DNA of 8,254 nucleotides from Chloroflexota bacterium (GCA_025935655.1 JAICUV010000153.1:1-8254); one strand, 5' to 3'; positions 1 to 6,097 are shown, counted from the first letter of the stretch. Notes: generated from the letters alone by a model not told the origin. A program made the numbers and translations.

Positions 1-49
1 CCGCCCCCGCCCCGGACGCCCCGGCCGGGCGCGCCGGGCCCTGGGACAT
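1..49 (-). CDS. Possible divergent gene, 5' end only
   Basis: On the minus strand an ATG (plus positions 47-49) is preceded by GGGAG two bases upstream. It opens a frame that stays open to the window edge and reads MSQGPARPAGASGAGA. The peptide is low-complexity Pro/Gly/Ala, which any GC-rich DNA can give, so coding is uncertain. If real, it would be divergent from the GMC oxidoreductase and would share the palindrome-bearing region 50-282. No function can be proposed from 16 residues. Confidence 0.2.
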   Translation of the reverse strand, partial: MSQGPARPAGASGAGA

Positions 50-73
50 CGCTCCCACACGACAACCGGGATC

Positions 74-91
74 GTTCGATCGCCGTCGAAC
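74..91. promoter_or_regulatory. Candidate operator palindrome, site 1
   Basis: The perfect inverted repeat GTTCGA-N6-TCGAAC has arms at 74-79 and 86-91. A second copy of the same design lies 69 bp downstream (143-160). It lies upstream of the GMC oxidoreductase promoter. The spacing and symmetry suit a dimeric helix-turn-helix regulator; which one is not known. It differs from the actinobacterial LexA box, which has GAAC-N4-GTTC polarity. Confidence 0.4.
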
Positions 92-142
92 ACAGGACCT
101 GCACAGTCGGCGCCCGGCGTTCTGACAGGTGGGCCGGGTCGT

Positions 143-160
143 GTTCGACGCCCGTCGAGT
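143..160. promoter_or_regulatory. Candidate operator palindrome, site 2
   Basis: GTTCGA-N6-TCGAGT repeats the upstream palindrome with the same six-base gap; only the last two bases differ from perfect symmetry. Flanking sequence adds longer-range complementarity: GTCGAACAC at 85-93 pairs with GTGTTCGAC at 141-149, and ACCTGCA at 97-103 pairs with TGCAGGT at 165-171. The pair could be two binding sites for one regulator. Assignment is by pattern only. Confidence 0.35.
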
Positions 161-190
161 GATCTGCAGGTACGCGAATCCGGGCGACCC

Positions 191-254
191 GGCTGGTGCG
201 CGCGCGGCTGGTGCCCGCGCCTGCCCGCAGGGCTGGTGCCCGCCCGGCTGGTGC
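191..254 (+). repeat. Four direct repeats of GGCTGGTGC
   Basis: GGCTGGTGC occurs exactly at 191-199, 206-214, 231-239 and 246-254, giving start-to-start spacings of 15, 25 and 15 bases. The array therefore looks like a 15-base doublet that was itself duplicated with a 40-base period. The second and third copies share 13 identical bases. The array ends 13 bases before the TATGAT -10 element, and the last copy covers the place where a -35 hexamer would lie. It could bind an activator or simply be a slippage-derived repeat. Confidence 0.6.
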
Positions 255-267
255 CGGCACGACTGGA

Positions 268-273
268 TATGAT
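268..273 (+). promoter_or_regulatory. -10 element TATGAT of the GMC oxidoreductase
   Basis: TATGAT matches the housekeeping -10 consensus at five of six bases and stands out in very GC-rich DNA. It ends nine bases before the ATG at 283, so transcription should begin at or within a few bases of the start codon, giving a leaderless or nearly leaderless mRNA. No TTGACA-like -35 is seen at the expected distance; repeated GGCTGGTGC occupies that place. Confidence 0.6.
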
Positions 274-282
274 CCCGCCCAC

Positions 283-2364
283 ATGACTACCACCCCCGCT
301 CCGGCATCCGCGCGGTCGGTCGGCCCGCCGACTCCCGAGCCGACGGGCTGGTCGCCCGCGGCGCTCCGGACGCTCGCGCTCGTGGCCGAGACGATCTCCG
401 CAGGTGACGGAGCGCGGCGCGCGCGCCTTGCGGCGGCGGCGCTGGACCTCGCGGCCGACCCCGCCCAGGTCGTGCAGCTGAAGCTCGTGCTGCGGGCGTT
501 CGAGATACGGGCGGCGAACCTCCTGCTCACCGGGCGCCCGGTCCGCTTCTCGGATCTCGGCCAGGCGGACCGTGAGGCGTATCTCCTCGCCTGGGCGACG
601 TCCCGCGTCCCGCAGCGTCGGACCGCGTACCAGGGCCTCAAGCGGCTGCTCGCGTTCCTCGCCTTTGCCGACCCGGGCGAGACCGGTGACAACCCGAGGC
701 TGCGGGCGATCGGGTTCGACGTGGAGCCCGAGCCCGTCACCGATGAGCCGACGCCCATCCGGCCCCTGGACCTCGCGCCGCTCGCCGCCGCGACCCCGCC
801 GGGCGAGGCGATCGTCCTCCAGGCCGACATCGTGATCGTGGGCTCCGGCGCCGGCGGTGGCGTCATCGCGGCGGAGGCGGCACGCGCCGGCCGGTCCGTG
901 GTGGTCCTGGAGGCGGGGCCCTTCCTGTCCGAGCCCGAGATGCCCGTCGACGAGCTGTCCGCCTTCGACCGGTTGTACCTCAACCACGGGTTCAACGTGT
1001 CCTGGGACGCCTCGATCATGACCCTCGCCGGGGCGGGCGTCGGTGGCGGGACGACGGTCAACTGGATGACCTGCATCGCGCCGCCGGCGTCCACGCGCCG
1101 CCACTGGACGACCGCACACGGCCTCGACGGCTTCGACGGCCCCGAGCTGGACGCCGACATCGCGACCGCCATGACCGAGATCGGCGTGTCGCCGTCACCC
1201 AACGTCCCGCCCAAGGACGCGCTCATCCTGCGCGGCTGCACGGAGCTGCGCCAGGAGGTCGGCGAGATCCAGCGCAACGGCGTCGGCTGCGGCGACTGTG
1301 GCCGATGCGGGTTCGGCTGCAGGCGGGGGGCGAAGCAGTCCGGGCTGCGGGTCCACCTCGCGGAGGCGTGGCGGGCCGGTGCACGGATCGTGCCCGACGC
1401 CGAGGTCTCGCGGGTGCTCCTCGATGGCGCCCGCGCGACGGGCGTGGAGGCCGTGGCGACCGTCGGGGGCCGACCGTGGCGGCTCATCGTGCGCGCGCCA
1501 CAGGTCGTCCTGGCGGCGGGCGCCCTTCGGACGCCGATCATCCTCGAGCGCACGGGCATCGACCACCCGGCCACGGGCCGCCACCTGCGGCTCCACCCGG
1601 TGGGCGTCATCGGGGCGTTCCTGGACGAGGACGTGGTCATGTGGCGGGGGACGATGCAGGCCGCGCGGGCGCTCCACCACCTCGACATCGATGGCGACGG
1701 AATCGGCGACGGCCCGAACGACGCGCCCGGGGGCTTCATCGTGGAGTCGGCGCCTGGGACGCCGGGGCTCATCGCGCTCGTGTTCCCGTGGGAGGGCCGT
1801 GACGCGTTCGACGGCCTCATGCGCCGGATCCGGCACGTGGCCCCGATCATCGGGATCGTCCGTGAGAAGGGATCCGGCCGCGTCCACCTGTCGCGGGCGG
1901 GCCGGCCGCGCATCGACTACACGGTCTCGCCCGAGGACCGCCGGACGCTGGGGGCGATGCTCGCCGAGGGCGCCCGGATCGCGTGGGAGGGCGGTTCGCG
2001 CGAGATGGTCGCGGTCGGGGCGCCGCCACGCTGGTTCCGGGCGCAGGGCGGCCCCGGCGACGGCCGGGCCTTCGACGCCTGGCAGGCCGGCCTCCGCGGC
2101 TTCTCGTTCGAGCCCAACCGGGGCACGGTCGTCTCCGCCCACCAGATGGGGTCGGCACGGGCGGGCGGGGATCCGGCCGGCTACACCGCGGACCCGGCCG
2201 GCCGGGTGCGGGCGGCGGACGCGCGTGCCGGGAAGGACCGCCTCGTGCGGGGGCTCTACGTGGGCGACGCCTCGGCGTTCCCCAGCGCGCTCGGCGTGAA
2301 CCCGATGATCACGACGATGGCGTGGGCGCGGCGGGTCGCCCGGACGGTGCTCGCGGAGGGCTGA
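283..2364 (+). CDS. GMC-family FAD oxidoreductase (alcohol oxidase/dehydrogenase-like)
   Basis: The 693-residue protein is a glucose-methanol-choline flavoenzyme, expected to oxidise an alcohol; the substrate is unknown. The FAD dinucleotide motif GSGAGGG starts near residue 187 and ends in VVVLEAG. The GMC signature GAGVGGGTTVNW follows. The C-terminal catalytic pair is seen as His620 (SAHQMGS) and Asn673 (GVNPM). The first 160 or so residues are an extra helical domain, as in long-chain alcohol oxidase-type and gluconate-2-dehydrogenase-subunit-3-like fusions. A cysteine cluster at 336, 339, 342 and 346 (C-X2-C-X2-C-X3-C) precedes RRGAKQSG. I chose ATG 283 because TATGAT lies just upstream; starting at 196 would add 29 residues encoded by the repeat array. 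No signal peptide or clear membrane segment is seen. It is monocistronic and convergent with the exporter. The family is secure; the substrate is not. Confidence 0.9.
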   Translation: MTTTPAPASARSVGPPTPEPTGWSPAALRTLALVAETISAGDGARRARLAAAALDLAADPAQVVQLKLVLRAFEIRAANLLLTGRPVRFSDLGQADREAYLLAWATSRVPQRRTAYQGLKRLLAFLAFADPGETGDNPRLRAIGFDVEPEPVTDEPTPIRPLDLAPLAAATPPGEAIVLQADIVIVGSGAGGGVIAAEAARAGRSVVVLEAGPFLSEPEMPVDELSAFDRLYLNHGFNVSWDASIMTLAGAGVGGGTTVNWMTCIAPPASTRRHWTTAHGLDGFDGPELDADIATAMTEIGVSPSPNVPPKDALILRGCTELRQEVGEIQRNGVGCGDCGRCGFGCRRGAKQSGLRVHLAEAWRAGARIVPDAEVSRVLLDGARATGVEAVATVGGRPWRLIVRAPQVVLAAGALRTPIILERTGIDHPATGRHLRLHPVGVIGAFLDEDVVMWRGTMQAARALHHLDIDGDGIGDGPNDAPGGFIVESAPGTPGLIALVFPWEGRDAFDGLMRRIRHVAPIIGIVREKGSGRVHLSRAGRPRIDYTVSPEDRRTLGAMLAEGARIAWEGGSREMVAVGAPPRWFRAQGGPGDGRAFDAWQAGLRGFSFEPNRGTVVSAHQMGSARAGGDPAGYTADPAGRVRAADARAGKDRLVRGLYVGDASAFPSALGVNPMITTMAWARRVARTVLAEG

Positions 2365-2406
2365 CGCCCCCGGCGGACGGCCCGGCGGACGGTCCGACGG
2401 CCCCGG

Positions 2407-3384
2407 TCAGCGGGTGGCTGCCGCCGCGGGCGTCGTCGCCGGGACGGGCTCGCGGTCCTCGGTGGCCGATGCGCGGCTGGCCCGCCCGCGGCCCGTCACG
2501 ATGAGGACCACGGCCGCGACGATCACGACCGACGCGACGACGGTCCGCGCCGAGAACGGCTCGGACAGGACGAGCGATCCGAGGATGACCGCCACGACCG
2601 GGTTCACGTACGCGTACGTGGACACGCGCGACAGCGGTGCGACCTGGATCAGCCAGGCGAAGGTCGTGTAGCCGACGAGGCTGCCGACGAAGATCAGGTA
2701 GACGATGCCGAGCCAGCTCGTCGTGGACACGGCGGCCATGTCGAAGCCGGCCCATTCGCCGGTCAGCGTCGCCAGGACGAGGAACGCGAGCCCCGCCGCG
2801 ATCATCTCGAAGCCCGACGCGAGGAGGGCCGGCGCGGGCAGCACGGCGCGCCGCGCCGCGTAGAGCGTGCCGATCGACCACGAGACCGGGGAGACGAGCA
2901 GCGCGGCGAGCCCGGCCGGGTCGAGGTCACCCACGGCGCCCGCGGGCCAGGCGAGGATCGCGACGCCCACGAGGCCGACGACGATCCCGGCCGCGACGAT
3001 CCGCGGCACCGGTTCCCGGAACAGCACCCAGCCGAAGATCGCGAGCCACATCGGCACGAGGGCGATGAGCAGCGCCGCGATGCCGGTGGCGACGGTCTGC
3101 TCGCCCCAAGCGACGAGGCCCGTGCCCCCGACGAGCAGCAGCGTGCCGACGATCGTGGTGTCCAGGAGCTGGCGCCGGGTGGGCATCGGCACGCGGCCGC
3201 GGTTCCAGGCGATCACCATGACGGCGAGGAGGACGCCCGCGGGGATGAACCGGGCCGCGCCCATGACGAACGGGGGCAGGCTGTCCATCGCGACCTTCAT
3301 CCCGAGGTAGGTCGACCCCCAGACGACCCACAGCACCAGGATCCCGATCCAGACGGCGAGGGGATTGGCGTGCGGTCGGCTCAT
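2407..3384 (-). CDS. DMT-superfamily EamA transporter, YedA-like
   Basis: The 325-residue integral membrane protein has two EamA repeats (about residues 12-145 and 158-297) and roughly ten hydrophobic helices, the usual length and layout for drug/metabolite transporters. Recognisable marks are WGSTY at 22-26 near the start of helix 1, followed by PPFVMGAARF, and in the second half TYAYVNPVVAVILG with SEPF, all closely resembling E. coli YedA. It should export small metabolites or amino-acid-like compounds from the cytoplasm using the proton gradient; the substrate cannot be read from sequence. The last 28 residues are a hydrophilic Ala/Pro/Thr-rich tail. It ends 42 bases from the convergent oxidoreductase, and no clear terminator is seen between them. 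There is no Shine-Dalgarno sequence before the ATG. The protein YedA itself is poorly characterised, so the name is a family label. Confidence 0.9.
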   Translation of the reverse strand: MSRPHANPLAVWIGILVLWVVWGSTYLGMKVAMDSLPPFVMGAARFIPAGVLLAVMVIAWNRGRVPMPTRRQLLDTTIVGTLLLVGGTGLVAWGEQTVATGIAALLIALVPMWLAIFGWVLFREPVPRIVAAGIVVGLVGVAILAWPAGAVGDLDPAGLAALLVSPVSWSIGTLYAARRAVLPAPALLASGFEMIAAGLAFLVLATLTGEWAGFDMAAVSTTSWLGIVYLIFVGSLVGYTTFAWLIQVAPLSRVSTYAYVNPVVAVILGSLVLSEPFSARTVVASVVIVAAVVLIVTGRGRASRASATEDREPVPATTPAAAATR

Positions 3385-3420
3385 CGCGGGGACGCTCGTA
3401 GCGAGGGGAGGAATTGGCGG

Positions 3421-3426
3421 AGTGTA
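3421..3426 (-). promoter_or_regulatory. Possible -10 element TACACT for the exporter
   Basis: Read on the minus strand the hexamer is TACACT, a TANNNT-type -10, lying 36 bases upstream of the exporter ATG. It overlaps one arm of the inverted repeat at 3422-3453. No good -35 hexamer is present at 16-18 bases. The predicted leader would be about 30 bases and lacks a ribosome binding site, so the start point is uncertain. Confidence 0.35.
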
Positions 3427-3453
3427 GCGGCCCGTGGGCCGCTTGCGCTACAC
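3422..3453. repeat. Inverted repeat upstream of the exporter
   Basis: GTGTAGCG (3422-3429) and CGCTACAC (3446-3453) form perfect 8-base arms around 16 bases. A second, nested palindrome AGCGGCCC-GT-GGGCCGCT (3426-3443) shares bases with the outer arm, so two alternative hairpins are possible. No T-run follows on either side, so a classical intrinsic terminator is unlikely. Its overlap with the possible TACACT -10 makes an operator for the exporter the better reading. It also lies downstream of the repair gene and could end that operon by another means. The rest of 3385-3558 shows nothing else convincing. Confidence 0.45.
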
Positions 3454-3558
3454 CAATAGGCCAAGTTGCGGGCGGGTTGCGATGGCCCAGCGTCGCCGAG
3501 GCCGGCGCACCCGCGACGTGCAGACGCCGAGGTCGGGCCGCGCGGTCGACCGCCCGGG

Positions 3559-4368
3559 TCAGGCCGCGCTGTCGACCGCCGTCGGACGGCAGACCTTGCA
3601 CGGCCGGTAGCCCCTGGCGCCGGCCTCGCGCAGCGAGCGGAACGACACCCGGTACCGGTCCTGGACGCGCCGCGCGTGACGGCAGGTCGGCCAGCACACG
3701 ATCTTCGTCGTGGTGGAGCCGGACAGCCGCTCGCCCCGTCGCGCGGCATCCTCGAGCCCATCCGGGTCCAGGCCCTCGGCCGCCAGGATCGTCCGCTTGT
3801 TGCGCGGCCCGCCGAGGCTGTACTGGCCGATGGTGCCGTCCGTGCGCACGACGCGGTGGCAGGGCACGATGAGCGGGACCGGGTTGTGCCCCAGCGCGGT
3901 GCCGACGGCGCGGACCGCCTTCGGGCGGCCGATCTCCGCGGCGATCCAGCCGTACGGGCGCACCTCGCCGCGCGGGATCTCGAGCGCCTTCGTCCAGACC
4001 GCGACCTCGAACTCCGTCCGCCCGCGCAGGTCGAGCGGGATGCGCACCCGGGTCTCGCCCGCGAGCCGCCGCCCGATGGCGGTCGCCAGCGGCACCGGCA
4101 CGGCGTCGGCGAGGGTCGTGCGGCGGCCCGACCGCTCCTCGTGGCGCGTGGCGGCCTCGGCTCCGTCGCGGGCGAGCTCCACCTCGGACACGCCGCGCCC
4201 GTTCCAGGCGACCCACAGGGTGCCCAGCGGCGAATCGATCGGCGCCATGCGGTCGGCGAGGCCGGTCTCCACGAGCACGTCCTCCCTGACATGGACGGGG
4301 GCGGGCTCGAACAGCGCGGGCGCGAGGCCGCCGGGGGTGTCATCGGTGAAACGGATCGGGGTGGTCAT
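3559..4368 (-). CDS. O6-alkylguanine-DNA methyltransferase with C-terminal Ada-type zinc domain
   Basis: This 269-residue protein repairs O6-alkylguanine by moving the alkyl group irreversibly to its own cysteine. The Ogt/MGMT domain spans about residues 45-205, with IPRGEVRPYGWIA as the DNA-binding helix region, Asn162 in GHNPVPL, and acceptor Cys170 in VPCHRVV. A second module at 221-262 has Cys225, Cys229, Cys257 and Cys260 (C-X3-C, then RPCKVCRP), matching the zinc site of E. coli Ada, where the first cysteine takes methyl groups from phosphotriesters. In Ada that module is N-terminal and followed by an AraC-type domain; here it is C-terminal and the AraC domain is absent. The N-terminal 40 residues match no domain I recognise. 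The ATG overlaps the sigma stop codon (ATGA) and has a Shine-Dalgarno sequence, so the start is secure. Repair activity is highly likely; phosphotriester sensing is inferred. Confidence 0.92.
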   Translation of the reverse strand: MTTPIRFTDDTPGGLAPALFEPAPVHVREDVLVETGLADRMAPIDSPLGTLWVAWNGRGVSEVELARDGAEAATRHEERSGRRTTLADAVPVPLATAIGRRLAGETRVRIPLDLRGRTEFEVAVWTKALEIPRGEVRPYGWIAAEIGRPKAVRAVGTALGHNPVPLIVPCHRVVRTDGTIGQYSLGGPRNKRTILAAEGLDPDGLEDAARRGERLSGSTTTKIVCWPTCRHARRVQDRYRVSFRSLREAGARGYRPCKVCRPTAVDSAA

Positions 4369-4943
4369 GCGGTCAGCTCCTCGAGCTCGTGGGCGGTCAG
4401 TGAGGCGCGGAGCATCGCGAGCCCCCGGGAGACCTGGGACTTGAGGGTGCCCTCGGGCCGGCCGAGGACCTCGGCGAGCTCGGCGTAGGAGAGGTCGTCG
4501 ACGTGGCGGAGGATCACGGGGATCCGGTAGCGGTCGGGGAGGCCGGCGAGCAGGACGGCGAGGCGCTCACGGTCGGCGCCGGCGAGCGCGAGGGCGGCCG
4601 GGTCCGTCGCGCCGTCCGCGGACGGCTCGCGCCCTGCCTCCACGAGCGGCGCGAGCGGCGTCGTCGGCAGGGGATGGCGGCGGACCCGGTTCCGGCACAG
4701 GTTCACGACGATCGTCGCGAGCCAAGCCCGGAGCCGCAGCTCGCGGATGCGCTGCGCGTCGTAGCCGGCGAGCGCGCGGTACGCCCGGACGAGGGCGTCC
4801 TGGGCCACCTCCTCGGCGTCGTGCGGATCCCCGAGGACGCGCAGCGCGATCGCGTAGCAGCGGTCGACGTGCGTCCGGACGAGGGTCTCGAACGAGCCGT
4901 CGAGGTCGCGCGCGAGGCGTTCGGTGAGCTCGGTGTCGTCCAT
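4365..4943 (-). CDS. ECF-type RNA polymerase sigma factor
   Basis: The 192-residue protein has the two-domain form of extracytoplasmic-function sigma factors. Region 2 covers about residues 18-90 (FETLVRTHVDRCYAIALRVL, then DAEEVAQDALVRAYR and WLATIVVNLCRNRVRR). After a Pro/Ala-rich linker, region 4 covers about 126-182 (LLAGLPDRYRIPVILRHVDD, then YAELAEVLGRPEGTLKSQVSRG), the helix-turn-helix that reads the -35. It would direct RNA polymerase to its own set of promoters. No anti-sigma gene is adjacent; the coupled downstream gene encodes the alkylation repair protein, which may act as its partner. ATG 4943 is preferred. A TTG at 4955 would add MWYL and has no ribosome site either. A 12-codon frame ends on this ATG. 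Family assignment is secure; target genes are unknown. Confidence 0.93.
   Translation of the reverse strand: MDDTELTERLARDLDGSFETLVRTHVDRCYAIALRVLGDPHDAEEVAQDALVRAYRALAGYDAQRIRELRLRAWLATIVVNLCRNRVRRHPLPTTPLAPLVEAGREPSADGATDPAALALAGADRERLAVLLAGLPDRYRIPVILRHVDDLSYAELAEVLGRPEGTLKSQVSRGLAMLRASLTAHELEELTA
4377..4382 (-). promoter_or_regulatory. Ribosome binding site GAGGAG of the repair gene
   Basis: GAGGAG on the minus strand lies eight bases before the ATG at 4368, inside the last codons of the sigma factor gene. It is the only strong Shine-Dalgarno sequence I find before a gene in this window. It fixes the start of the repair protein and supports translation of both genes from one message. Confidence 0.75.
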
Positions 4944-4981
4944 CAGGTACCACAACCCGGTCCGGCGCGATCCGGTTGCAT
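4943..4981 (-). CDS. Possible 12-residue leader peptide before the sigma factor
   Basis: An ATG at 4981 opens a frame reading MQPDRAGPGCGT. Its TGA shares its last base with the sigma factor ATG (TGATG), a geometry that allows termination-reinitiation. It starts about 17 bases after the TAGGAT hexamer, and the GC-rich stretch GGGCGGCGG lies immediately upstream. The sigma start has no Shine-Dalgarno sequence of its own, which gives such a leader a plausible purpose. So short a frame can arise by chance. Confidence 0.3.
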   Translation of the reverse strand: MQPDRAGPGCGT

Positions 4982-4997
4982 CCGCCGCCCGATCGCG

Positions 4998-5003
4998 ATC
5001 CTA
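4998..5003 (-). promoter_or_regulatory. Possible -10 element TAGGAT of the sigma-repair operon
   Basis: TAGGAT on the minus strand is of the TANNNT type and lies 16 bases before the leader ATG and 54 bases before the sigma ATG. I find no convincing -35 hexamer 16-18 bases upstream, nor an obvious ECF-type promoter that would indicate self-activation. The divergent methyltransferase promoter lies about 40 bases away, so the two could influence each other. Confidence 0.4.
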
Positions 5004-5043
5004 GCGCCTCGCCGCGGACACCCGGACGCGGAGGGCCGCGTGT

Positions 5044-5049
5044 CACAAT
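5044..5049 (+). promoter_or_regulatory. -10-like hexamer CACAAT of the methyltransferase gene
   Basis: CACAAT differs from the good -10 TACAAT by one base and ends exactly six bases before the ATG at 5056. The same six-base distance is seen at 6151 and 7697. No Shine-Dalgarno sequence is present, so leaderless translation is likely. Confidence 0.4.
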
Positions 5050-5055
5050 CCGGCC

Positions 5056-6063
5056 ATGCGCATCGACGACCGTTTCGACGACCTGGTCGCCAGCCTCGGG
5101 GGGTTCTACCGGACCTGGTACGTCTACGTCGGCCTGGAGCTGGGACTGCTCGGGCGGCTGCGGGACGCGGGCCCCGAGGGGATCACGACCGCGGAGCTCG
5201 CGCGGCGGACGGGGACGGAGCCGCGGCTCGTCGCCGACTGGGCGTGGGGCGCCGACGCGCACGACCTCGTGACCATCGAGGACGGGCGGCTCTCGATCCC
5301 GGACGACGTCGCGACGGTGCTCCTGGACGCCGACCGCTCCGAGTACCTGGGCGGCCAGTTCCTCCACGCAGCGGTCGGCAGCCTCGACTACGCGCACCTC
5401 CTGGACGTGTTCCGGACCGGCGCGCCCGCGCCCGAGCGGCCCGACCGCTACCGGGCGGCCATCGAGCGCCTCACCGTCCAGGACATCGCGGTGTTCTTCC
5501 AGGAGGTCCTCGCCTCGGTGCCCGAGCTCGTGGTGAGTCTCCGGCCGGGAACCCGGATCCTCGACGTCCACTGCGGAGGCGGCCGCTGGCTCATCGCGAT
5601 GGCCCGCCGCTTCCCGGGCACCACGCTGATCGGCGTGGAGTTCGAGCCCGACTCCGTCGCTCGCGCCCGGGCCAACGTGGCCGCGGCGGTGCTCGCCGAG
5701 CGGATCACGATCGAGCAGGGCGCCGTCGAGGCGGTGGGGCACGCCGGCGAGTGCGACCTCGCCTACTTCCAGTACGCGCTCCACCAGCTGGCCGACGCGC
5801 CCGCAGCCCTGCGCTCCGCGTGGGAGGCAGTCGCCGAGGGTGGCTGGCTCGTGACGCTGGACTGGTACATCCCGTCGGATCCGGACGAGCTCCGGAGCCG
5901 GCACGGCGAGCTCATCGCGGGGGTCCAGCTGGACGAGCTCGTCCAGGGGACGCGCCTCGTGTCCCGGTCCGAGGCCCTCGGCTGGTACGAGGCGGCCGGC
6001 ATCCCGACGCCCGAGCTCATCGACCTCCCCTCGGGCGCCACGGCGATCATCGCGCGCCGCTGA
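5056..6063 (+). CDS. SAM-dependent class I methyltransferase
   Basis: The 335-residue protein has an N-terminal winged-helix-like domain (about residues 20-90, with GITTAELARRTGTEPRLV and a following DGRLSIPDDV strand-turn) as in small-molecule methyltransferases that dimerise through it. The Rossmann domain follows. Motif I is ILDVHCGGG (168-176), with His172 where Gly is more usual. The acidic residue that holds the SAM ribose is probably Glu195 in LIGVEFEP. DLAYFQYALHQLAD (234-247) and GGWLVTLDW (262-270) match the later core strands. The protein should methylate a small molecule or protein in the cytoplasm; the acceptor cannot be named. It is divergent from the sigma-repair operon with 112 bases between start codons, and is followed by a hairpin. 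ATG 5056 is supported by the CACAAT hexamer. Confidence 0.85.
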   Translation: MRIDDRFDDLVASLGGFYRTWYVYVGLELGLLGRLRDAGPEGITTAELARRTGTEPRLVADWAWGADAHDLVTIEDGRLSIPDDVATVLLDADRSEYLGGQFLHAAVGSLDYAHLLDVFRTGAPAPERPDRYRAAIERLTVQDIAVFFQEVLASVPELVVSLRPGTRILDVHCGGGRWLIAMARRFPGTTLIGVEFEPDSVARARANVAAAVLAERITIEQGAVEAVGHAGECDLAYFQYALHQLADAPAALRSAWEAVAEGGWLVTLDWYIPSDPDELRSRHGELIAGVQLDELVQGTRLVSRSEALGWYEAAGIPTPELIDLPSGATAIIARR

Positions 6064-6097
6064 GGCTCGCGCGGCGCGTCGCGCGGCGGACGGGCGC

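Noticed and set aside
85..149. Long hairpin from GTCGAACAC and GTGTTCGAC
   Set aside because: A 47-base gap makes a stable RNA hairpin doubtful; it is better explained as the flanks of two similar palindromic sites.
196..282. Upstream extension of the GMC oxidoreductase by 29 residues
   Set aside because: The extra codons are made of the GGCTGGTGC repeat and would lie across the TATGAT promoter element.
1195..2142. Long minus-strand frame inside the GMC oxidoreductase
   Set aside because: Low-complexity composition and complete overlap with a clearly conserved enzyme on the other strand.
2365..2406. Bidirectional terminator between the convergent oxidoreductase and exporter
   Set aside because: The CGGCGGACGG-like repeats do not form a convincing stem and there is no T-run on either strand.
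3542..3553. Perfect 12-base palindrome GCGGTCGACCGC just after the repair gene stop
   Set aside because: It has no loop and no T-run, so it cannot act as a terminator; short GC palindromes are expected in this DNA.
2927..4216. A 429-codon minus-strand frame across the exporter and repair gene
   Set aside because: It spans two real genes in another frame and the intergenic region, and contains no recognisable motif.
4944..4955. TTG start adding four residues to the sigma factor
   Set aside because: The ATG four codons later starts a typical ECF N-terminus and meets the stop of a leader frame; the TTG has no ribosome site or nearby -10.
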